From NCBI GenBank assembly GCA_023362775.1, contig JALMGJ010000002.1, positions 56,328,914 to 56,392,913 on the forward strand: a stretch of 64,000 nt of DNA. The letters are read 5' to 3'. This DNA is from Charina bottae (Eukaryota > Chordata > Lepidosauria > Squamata > Charinaidae). A program made the translations under genes and the position numbers. Within the stretch, counting starts at the first letter, position 1. Each line of letters opens with the position of its first letter. A model generated the notes under the pieces. The model was not told the DNA's origin. It saw nothing but the letters and a program-made list of their open reading frames with translations, and made no database searches. Positions 56,171 through 64,000 of this stretch are shown here, piece after piece.

Positions 56171-57716
56171 GTTTCAAGGGAGCAATTGTCACTTTGGAAA
56201 CTGCATTGGACTGTTGCCATATTCTTATAGACATATTGGTGCTTTGAGTGGAAGGAATTCTTACCTCACTATGCTTCCCATCTCCTGAAATTGTGTCATA
56301 ACAACCCTCAGGCTCTTGAAATTGCACCTTAATAGCACACCAGTTTAGGGAAAGGAGTCCAAATGCAGAACTGCTGCCATACCCCATTAGTCATGTGGAG
56401 GGTATTGGAGATTGGCCACTATGGCAAGAACAAAAATAGGGGAGAAACCTAGCTATTTAGTCTCCTTAAGTTTTGTGTTGTGTGTTTGGGCACAGATGGA
56501 TGTAGCAGGACAAGGCAATCAGTTGCTGGTCAGCAAACAAGCACTGATTAGCTGTCAGTTTTCTGTGCTCAACTATTCGCTCGAAAGAATAAGCACTGCT
56601 TTGATGAGAGTTCTCGCTGAACGTTAGACTCACAAATGCATCACTATGTCTATGATCTTATTCTGAAATCTGTACAGATCTGCAAATAGTCGAAACAAGC
56701 CTGGATCATTTGTTGGGTGCAATTTAAACTGGATTCACAAGGATGTAAGATGTACAGTCTTTAAAAAAATCCCAATCATTTCCCAGGCTAAATTGTGAAA
56801 ATAGCTTTCAGGAGTTATGATATCATGACTCTAAAATTTATGTCAGGACTACACTGCACAAAACCAGATATTCATCATGAAAAAGAAATTGTAGGTTGGT
56901 GGTCCCAGATTCTTCATCATTTTCATCTAAAAAGGGAATTAGGGGAATAAATTGTTTGGGGAAAGCATGAGAGTCCCTGTTCCTGACAAAATGAATTTCT
57001 CCATCCTTCCCATACACATGTTAATTCTCTTTCTGTAGATGCAAAACCATGGCAAACCAGATATAAACCCCAAAAGGGGTGGGGGAGAGAGACATTATAC
57101 ACTATATATATACATTATACATGAGTCATTATACACTGTGTAGCAGTGTATAATAGAACATGCATTATTCGTGGAAATTCTGTACCATAACTTTAAATGC
57201 ATCTTATATTGATGAAGAAAATCCAAGACACTGGGCGATGATCTTTTGGACTCAGCTCTTATCCCTATGTTGCTTCCAGAAATCTGAGCCATGTAGTTGA
57301 CCATGAAATGGTTGCCTAGTGAGACTGCCAAATGTAAGATAATTAAGCAGTAATCCCAAAGTCTCTGACTAGAGTCATACATCATCCTTTCTGTGGTAGT
57401 AAATTTATTTGTGTTGTTATAAAATAACTGCACTTTCTGTAATTCCTCTTCAAAGCACTTCCCACCTTACAGTTATAGACCATGGTGTTACGTCTAAAAA
57501 GACAAAGCAAAAGAACCATGTAAAGCCCTTATTTTGTCCAAGAAAGGACAAATGGGCTGACATCCAATTTTCTTCTTGAAATTGTTTCCCTTGTATTCAT
57601 TATTCCAGAATGAAGGGCAATTCTATGGAATTTCAAGATTTACTAGTGGGGAAGTTTGCTGTTGCTCCAAACATCTCAGTCAAAGACTTGGTGTCTGCAT
57701 GAAGTAGTCCAGGGCT
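56171..57716. other. Unassigned stretch
   Basis: A short AT-rich inverted pair (cattatacac / gtgtataat) lies near 57095-57155. No exon or family recognised. Confidence 0.5.
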
Positions 57717-57955
57717 ATTGATCAAGGTTCTTGCCTACCTAGCAATTCGAAAGCATGCAAATGCAAGTAGATGAATAGGTACCACTTTGGTGGGTAGCGA
57801 ACAGCGTTCCGCGCACGTCATGCCGGCCACATAACCGTGGAAGCGTCTTCGGACAACGCTGGCTCTTCGGCTAACAAACGGAGATGAGCACCGGCCCCTA
57901 GAGTCGGACACGACTGCACAACTGTGCGGGGGGAACCTTTACCTTATTGATCAAG
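57717..57955 (+). mobile_element. Sauria-type SINE, 5'-truncated, 10-bp TSD
   Basis: 219 bp (57727-57945) from tagcaattcgaaagcatgca to gggggaacctttacctt, bounded by perfect attgatcaag (57717-57726, 57946-57955). The head with boxes A and B is missing. It ends gagtcggacacgact, matching the BovB 3' end exactly over 14 bases. Confidence 0.9.
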
Positions 57956-58231
57956 TGGTTTCTTAGCATCCTCTACCTGCAGATGTTGAAGCAGGCTGAC
58001 AGACTGTGAAAATGCCAGCAGCAGAAATCTAAAAGCAGATACAATGAAAGCTTAGAGTGCACCGGAGAGCCTTCACTGTGACAGTGAGAGAGGAGAAAAT
58101 GAAGTTTTTCTCTGCCACCATTTGATCTGAAAAATTTGCTCGAGGGAGCTGTTTTGGGTGGTGCAGGTGCTGATGCAGTTCATGAGGACTATGGAAGACC
58201 TCTTTGAGCCCTCATTAGTAAATTGTGAAGT
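57956..58231. other. Unassigned stretch
   Basis: No exon or repeat recognised. Confidence 0.5.
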
Positions 58232-58627
58232 CTCTAAATCAGAGCTTTCCAAACTGTTCATGTTGGTGACACACTTTTTAGACATGCATCATTTCGCGAC
58301 ACACTCTTACAGCAGGGCACAAGGCAGGCACTAGGACCTGCGCGGAATCACAGCAGGTTTGGAGGCAGCAAGGCACAAGGCAGGCACTAGGACCTGCGCG
58401 GAATCCTGGCAGGGCAGGTTTGGAGGTAGCAAGGCACAAGGCAGGCACTGGGACCTGCGTGGAATCCTGGCAGGGCAGGTTTGGAGGCAGCAAGGCACAA
58501 GGCAGGCACTAGGACCTGCATGGAATCCTGGCAGAGCTTGGAGGCAGCAGCAGCGCGACACACCCAGACACTGCAGCCGACACACTAACGTGTCCCGACA
58601 CACAGTTTGGAAAGCTATGCTCTAAAT
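58232..58627. mobile_element. hAT-type non-autonomous element, 8-bp TSD, with internal minisatellite
   Basis: The body 58240-58619 (380 bp) starts cagagctttccaaactgt and ends acagtttggaaagctatg, an 18-bp inverted repeat with one mismatch. Perfect ctctaaat repeats flank it (58232-58239, 58620-58627). CA...TG ends and an 8-bp TSD are hAT hallmarks. gacacac words lie symmetrically inside both ends. No transposase. The centre is a GC-rich minisatellite. Confidence 0.9.
58315..58552. repeat. 61-bp minisatellite, about 3.8 units
   Basis: Units start ggcacaaggcaggcactagg at 58315, 58370, 58431 and 58492. The first unit is 55 bp because it lacks an inner tggcaggg. Units differ at a few bases only. 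The tract is wholly inside the hAT element. Confidence 0.95.
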
Positions 58628-58659
58628 ACTTCTTTTCTCAAATAAGGTTGCTCATATCT

Positions 58660-59816
58660 GCCAGCAGATTCATGAAGATAGGGAGCAGTGAATCTGCTTG
58701 TCCAGTTTTATTGAACCCATTTTTCCAGTGCATCTTGAGGATTTTGACAAGGTGTTTCAACATGTTTGGGCCACCACCCACCACATGTCCTTTAGGTCCA
58801 GCTCCCTCTGCTGATACTGGTCAGGAGGCATCCTTTGAAGAAGGATTAGATTATTAATGCTTCTATCAACCAGGAGGAAGTTGAGGCTAGTTTCAAATTT
58901 CCCGTTTCTGGCCAAGGTGTTTGAGGCACAGTCCGCAACTCCAAGCATTTCTGGATGAAACTGATTTTCTGGATAATTTCAGACTGGTTTCAGGCCAGCT
59001 CATGGCACAGAGAAGGTATAGATTACTCTAATGGATGATCCACTGAGAAAGCATAATATTACTATTTATTCTCCTGGACCTTTTCTACTCCTAGACCATA
59101 GTATTCTTTTGGATTGCCTTAGGGAGTTCAGGACATGGTCCTGTCATGGTTTTGTTTCTATTTCAGGTGCAGGTTGAAGCATGGGGCATCCATGTGCAGA
59201 TGACCCTCAAATTTACAGGTAGTTCTCAGATTATGATGGCAATTGGGACCAGAATTTCCATTGCTAAGTGATACAGTCATAAAGCGCAACATCATGTGAC
59301 TGCATTGCTCAGCAACAGCAATCCCAACAGTCCCGGTTGCCATTGTAACCCCAGGACTGCACAGGTCATTACGTGAGGACCTCATGTGACTGCGATATGG
59401 GAAGAGGCAGGGGTCCCAGGCAAGCAGGCCGGCAGGTAAGAGCTACGGACAATCAGGTGCTTGCTCAAAGGAGCAAGTAAGTACTCTAGGGGTGCTTTCT
59501 GATCTTGTGGTGTCCTTGAGTTCTCAGGTTGGTGTGGTGGCAAGAAACACCTTTTTCAATCTCCACATTATCTATCAACTGCATCACTTTTTGGAAAGGT
59601 CTTACCTGGCCACTCATGCCCTGATTACCTCTCAGTTAGTAAAATGTTCTGTGTGGGGATGCTCTTCAACTCAGAAATTATAGTGGATTCAGAATGTGAT
59701 TGCTAAGCTTCTGTTGGGCATTTCTAGGCAGGAGCAAGCAAAACCTATTTTGTCAAACTTGAACTGGTTACTTGGAGATTTCTGGATTAAATTCAAGCTG
59801 CTTATCTTGATGTATA
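58660..59816 (+). mobile_element. Old L2, sense, left part of a split copy
   Basis: The decayed frame reads LDETDFLDNF (compare LDETDYLDPF) near 58960. Positions 59165-59215 recall the RT YADD region. VGVVARNTFFNLHIIYQLHH and THALITSQL lie near 59530-59640, and LSNLNWLLGDFWIKFKLLIL near 59755. It is interrupted by a small inverted-repeat element near 59217 and cut at about 59816 by an antisense L2. It resumes at 61312. Confidence 0.65.
59217..59371. mobile_element. Solitary hairpin end of the inverted-repeat family
   Basis: It starts caggtagttctcagattatg and continues ggcaattgggaccagaattt and ccattgctaagtgatacag. This matches the roughly 145-bp near-palindromic end of the elements at 8864-9007 and 46502-46637. 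The right edge is uncertain. Confidence 0.6.
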
Positions 59817-59819
59817 AGC

Positions 59820-61312
59820 TAGCTTTGTTTGTTTGTTTGTTTGTTTGTCAAATTTTGCCACTGCCCATCTCCCCCCCAAAGGGGGGACTCTGGGCAGTTT
59901 ACAATAACAGTAAAACCTTAAAATGTGGTAATACATAAATATAAAATACAAATATAAATACAGGATAGAAAAGATACAATAACATCCAGATGATAATGAT
60001 AGTTTTAATGCCGGTGATGTATATCTAAGGCCATCTTAGGCGCTAGCCATCCCCAGGAATGGCTGCTTCCCCTCTCACCCCAAGCGAGCTGGCAAAACCA
60101 GGTTTTATATTGTCTTCGGAAGGCGCAAGAGATGGGGCCTGCCGTACCTCTGGGGAAAGGATATTCCAGAGGGTGGGAGCTGCTGCAGAGAAGGCCCACT
60201 TCCTGGACCCCGCCAGATGAAATTCTCTTGCAGACGGGGTCCGCAGCATGCCCTCTCTGCATGATCGGGTCGGACGGGTCGATGTGATGGGGATGAGACG
60301 GTCCCTCAGGTAACCTGGAGCCATGTCATATAGGGCTTTAAAGGTGATAACCAACACCTTGAATTGGACCTGGAAGCAAACTGGTACCCAGTGCAGCTCA
60401 TGGAGCAATGGTGTTATGTGTGCCGATCTTGGGGCACTAAGAATTGCCTGCACGGCTGCATTTTGGACCAGCTGTAGCTTCCAGATACTCTTCAAGGGTA
60501 GCCCCATGTAGAGCGCATTACAGTAGTCTATATGGGAGATGACCAGGGCATGAGTGACTGTGCAAAGGGCCTCACTGTCCAGGAAAGTGTGTAACTGACA
60601 CACAACATGAAGTTGTGCGAAGGCCCTCCTGGCCACGATTGCCACCTGCTCTTCGAGCAGGAGTCATGAGTCCAGGAGGATTCCCAGATTCCGCACCGGG
60701 TCTGTCTGGGGCAGTGCAACCCCATCCAGCACCAATGTTAAATTCCCGGATACTGAGGAGCCCCTCACCCACAGCCACTCCGTCTTACCAGGGTTCAGCT
60801 GAAGCCTGTTGTTCCCCATTCAGACCCCTACAGCCCCCAGGCACTGAGAGAGGGCAGTCACAGCATCACTTACATCACCCGGAACAGAGATGTATAATTG
60901 GGTATCATTGGCATATTGATGATACTTCATCCCATGGTGATGGATGATCTCACCCAGCAGTTCATGTAGATGTTTAAAAGGAGCGGAGAGAGTACCAAAC
61001 CCTGTGGCACCCCACAAAGGAGTGGCCGTGGGTCGGATCTCCCACTCCCTATCACCACCGATTGGGACTGGCCCCAGAGGAAGGAGGTGAACCAGCAAAG
61101 AACTACGCTGCCCACCCCCAACTCCCTGAGCCACCCGAAAAGGATACCATGGTCGATGGTATCGAAAGCCGCTGAGAGGTCAAGAAGAGCAAGGATGGAT
61201 GTACTGCCTCCATCCCGCTCTCACTAGAGATCATCCATAAGTGCAACAAATGCTGTTTCCGTCCCATATCCGGACTTGAAACCTGACTGAAAGGGGTCTA
61301 GATAATACTGTA
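59820..61312 (-). mobile_element. L2-clade LINE, antisense, 5'-truncated
   Basis: On the minus strand it runs from a mid-RT start (DPFQSGFKSGYGTETAF-like, about 61300) through motif A, motif B and YADD-like positions to the C-terminus. The 3' UTR (gtaaactgcccagagtcccc) follows, with a (CAAA)n tail at 59823-59850. It inserted into the older sense L2, splitting it. Confidence 0.85.
60043..61310 (-). pseudogene. L2 ORF2 reverse transcriptase and C-terminus, broken
   Basis: The C-terminal frame (60645-60043) is open for 200 codons: VARRAFAQLHVVCQLHTFL, DYCNALYMGLPLKSIWKLQL, LHELHWVPVCFQVQFKVLV and AFSAAAPTLWNILS. Upstream, GVPQGLVLSPLLLN (motif B) is at about 61000 and HHGMKYHQYANDTQLYISV at about 60910, where YADD has become YAND. 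Motif A (LSAAFDTIDH) lies near 61165. At least two frame changes separate these blocks. The YAND substitution removes a catalytic aspartate. Confidence 0.8.
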
Positions 61313-61806
61313 TATGGTGTTGGCCCTGGTTATGAAGAAGTGGCTTCTCATATATCTTAGGAACCAGGAATGCCAATTGTCCTTGAAGAGTTTATTGCAG
61401 GTGCCAACTTGGAAAGAGGGCCAGTTGGAACTGATTTGGGCTTTCTCTCTGCAGGCATCAGTTGGAAAGAATTCTCAGCCTATAGAAGTTGGTATTACTC
61501 TGCCTCCCCCTCCCCCCTTTCTTTTTATTGTTCTGAACTGGCTAAAGACATATTTCTGACTCAAGCTTTCCTCCCCTAGGAGTTTGTTTTTACCATTAAA
61601 ACATTTTTATGTTTGAAATTGTGCATCATTTCTTTTGGGGACATTGTTGCTATTTATATATTTTATTTTGCATTCTGCAGCTTCATTACTATATCTAAAA
61701 ATTGTTGGAGTTTATCAGTGATGTTTTTGTTTTATATTGTTAGCTGCGGCACATCAACTTGACCAGGAAAATGTGGGTTATAAATAACATTAAGCAGACA
61801 AACAAA
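61312..61806 (+). mobile_element. Old L2, sense, right part of the split copy
   Basis: The frame continues from the left part (...MYKLAL | YGVGPGY), the L2 'KALHGLGPGYL' segment. A decayed C-terminal region and a 3' UTR with gttagctgcggcacatcaac follow, then an (AAAC)-like tail near 61790-61806. Confidence 0.6.
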
Positions 61807-61836
61807 CACAGCAGGCTTTTCTGACCCAGTGCTTCA

Positions 61837-61942
61837 AATGTTTTGGACTACTGCTTCCATTTTAGTGAACCAAGTTAACCAATGACTCTGCTGCCTGAAG
61901 AAGATGGATGTTGTAGTCTGTCATATCTGGAGAACACCAGCC
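61837..61942. mobile_element. hAT-type MITE fragment
   Basis: gttttggactactgcttcca and ggatgttgtagtctgtcat followed by atctggagaacacc resemble the 'ggactacaactcccat' / 'gtagtccaacacatctggag' inverted arms of a widespread squamate short element. Confidence 0.4.
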
Positions 61943-62735
61943 AGAGAAGACTGTGATAATGCACTTCAAAGTCCCTAAATATGAAACTGTTGAGCTAATT
62001 GATGTAGCTTTAATTCTATTGGAATGACCTGGCTTGGGCTCATGAAAATGATCTTGATATTTTAGTTGATTAAAAGGGGAATGAGTGGGATGTGACTTCA
62101 AAAAGTATGGTTCCAGGCTGCATCTGCAGAAGAATAGTTTTCACATTATAGGAAGTAATAGTTCCGTTTCATTCTGGAGGTCATACCTCCATCTCAACTG
62201 TTGTATTTAAATTTCAACTCTGCACTTTAAGAAGTTATGGTGATAAGTTAGCTTTTTGAAGGAAAGACCGGGGAGAGGTGATACAATACCATTCTTCATT
62301 TTTAAAAATTGCTTTAATATAGAAAAAAGAACAAAAACAGGAAAAAGGAGAAGGAAAAAAGGAAAAACACAAAAGCAAACAATAAAAACATATTATGCTA
62401 CATATAGGAAATCATTCAGTCTAATTTTAAAACACATCATTAAATCTTGACCACTCTGAATAATATTGATCAGTCTTTTCATTACATAGCTAGACAGCTT
62501 GCTCATAAACAGTAAGAAAAGACATTTTGGTGATCCCAGACTGTAAATCTATGTTATATTGAAGAATAATCCTTTTTTGCTGGCCCTCATGCTTGATACA
62601 TCCATAGTTCTTCATAAAATGATTAGGTTCAGTTTTTTGGCATATAGTTCAAAAGTACATTTGCATGTTAAAACTTATTGATATTAATAACACCTTATTA
62701 ACAAACTTTAACCAAGATATCTGACAGGGGCCCTA
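61943..62735. other. Unassigned stretch
   Basis: A-rich tract near 62315-62395. No exon or family recognised. Confidence 0.5.
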
Positions 62736-63205
62736 ACACAAGGCCTGGGACAAGATCCAGGTCTTCAGGGCTTTCTGGAATGCTATCAGGATGGGAGCCA
62801 CATGGATATCAAGAGGGCAGATGGTGTGACAGAGAAGGCATGATTCCTCAGTCCCGATAAATGACACTGTTTAATTGAAGGGACCTGGAGTGTGCCAACC
62901 CTATTAGCTCATACCAGACACCACAGAGATAGGCAGCCCCTCAAGTAGCCAGGACCTATGCCATGTAGGGCTTTATAGGTCATAACCAACACCTTGAATC
63001 CCACCCAGAAGCATACCAATAACCAGTGCAGCTCGCAAAGCAGAGGTGTCATATGGGCATATTGAGGCATGCCCATCACTGCCCATGCCACTGCATACTG
63101 GTCTAATTGAAGCTTCCAAGTTGCCTTCAAAGGTAGCTCCAGGTAGTGCACTGTAATAGTTGTTCCATGAAGTAACTAGGGCATGAGTGACTGTCTGATT
63201 ACTAT
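62736..63205 (-). mobile_element. L2 C-terminal fragment, antisense
   Basis: On the minus strand: HYLELPLKATWKLQLDQYAV, then HMTPLLCELHWLLVCFWVGF and FKVLVMTYKALHGIGPGYL. Decayed C-terminal codons with AFWN-like positions follow down to 62736. Truncated at both ends, with intermediate decay. Confidence 0.75.
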
Positions 63206-64000
63206 CAGTTCATTACTAACAGATTTTCTTTTATTGCATCCGATGATTTGTAGATAAATGAATTATCTCACCTAGCTCAAATACTACCTCTGGTGTTTGA
63301 TCTGTGATGAAGATAGAGTGGGAATGAGCACATCATGTTCACTGTAGCTTCTATTCTCAGATAACTCTCACTATTCACAACTTTGATCCAAGCGCACAAG
63401 AGTAGCCTGTAGCAGCCCTGAACCATTTTTATGGCTCCCAGAGTCCACTTTGGCCACTGTTGTAAAAAATATGTTTTTGCAAAGAAATCCAAGAAGCATA
63501 TAGATAATGGGCTTAAAATAGATTTTTTTAAAAAAAGCAAAAACACCTCACCCCCACCAAATCCAGGATAACCACCCAAAATCCCAGCTTTGCCAGCATG
63601 TAACATCTACATGTATATTTTGCATCATCACTTTTATCATTGCAGGCTTCAGCCTTTCAAAATGTTAAGGATGGACTAATCTTCCTAAACATTGTCCACA
63701 AGTTTATAGGATCTGATGCAGTTCACAGTGCAGAAGACCTCTTGGTGCATTTTCTCTCTTTTTATTAAGATAACATACAGCATCTCCTTACAGTTTTTTG
63801 GGCAAGAATTATATTACAGCTAAATCATATTCCATTTCCATTTGGCTGATAATTTATTTTGGGGAATAAATCTGAAAAATAAAAAAAAAATAATAATAAA
63901 TAAAGCATTGCAGCTTAACTTTTAAATGCCTTCGAAAGTAGATTCCCCCCCCCTACAGTATACTGTATGTGTTCTCTGCCTGTATATGTAGCCATTCTAT
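63206..64000. other. Unassigned 3' stretch
   Basis: No exon or repeat family recognised. Short A-rich runs lie near 63520 and 63880. Confidence 0.5.

Noticed and set aside
61314..61579. Possible host exon with frame GPVGTDLGFLSAG
   Set aside because: It directly continues an old L2 reading frame across the antisense L2 insertion, and an L2-like 3' UTR follows.

Overview
The window looks like non-coding DNA from a squamate reptile (lizard or snake). The evidence is the mix of repeats: L2-clade LINEs with AAAT-type tails, a young RTE-BovB LINE, Sauria-type SINEs whose 3' end resembles BovB, two families of Penelope-like elements (PLEs), MIR-like SINEs, hAT-type and other short inverted-repeat elements, and many long microsatellites. 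I found no convincing host protein-coding exon, tRNA or intact rRNA gene. Every long reading frame I could interpret belongs to a transposable element. The window is therefore probably intergenic or intronic; species and gene context cannot be read from the sequence alone.

Region by region. 0.9-6.6 kb: an L2 LINE split by an LTR element and then rearranged, with two blocks (309 bp and 277 bp) present twice at about 98% identity. 7.4-11.7 kb: an L2 3' end, a 5S-like fragment, an 815-bp inverted-repeat element, a CT repeat and a MIR. 11.8-15.7 kb: a second long L2 and an antisense PLE with RT-thumb and GIY-YIG remnants. 17.5-19.3 kb: an L1-like, internally shortened element with a 19-bp target-site duplication (TSD). 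20.4-23.8 kb: a near-complete BovB copy arranged as expected for a twin-primed (5'-inverted) insertion. 25.7-29.1 kb: a 219-bp inverted-repeat element and a small PLE made of two 95-bp perfect inverted arms. 38.4-43 kb: Sauria SINEs, old L2 and an old RTE fragment. 44.4-47.1 kb: a second L1-like element (15-bp TSD) carrying a nested PLE (14-bp TSD), then a 641-bp inverted-repeat element. 49-51.5 kb: an eroded antisense L2. 55.3-56.2 kb: an 814-bp PLE unit (13-bp TSD) with one GIY-YIG reading frame between inverted arms. 57.7-63.2 kb: a truncated SINE, a hAT element with an internal 61-bp minisatellite, and a nest of an old L2 interrupted by a small inverted-repeat element and an antisense L2.

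The parts interact as parasites and hosts of each other. L2 and BovB supply APE-type endonuclease plus reverse transcriptase. MIR-like and Sauria SINEs share 3' ends with L2 and BovB respectively and are presumably mobilised by them. The L1-like short elements presumably depend on an L1 located elsewhere. The three small PLE copies share terminal sequence containing a hammerhead-ribozyme-like fold, and all have 13-14-bp TSDs, so they look like products of one active PLE lineage. The most informative observations are this PLE family, the twin-primed BovB with an in-frame RT duplication, the TSD-bounded short L1-like pair, and the rearranged L2/LTR locus.
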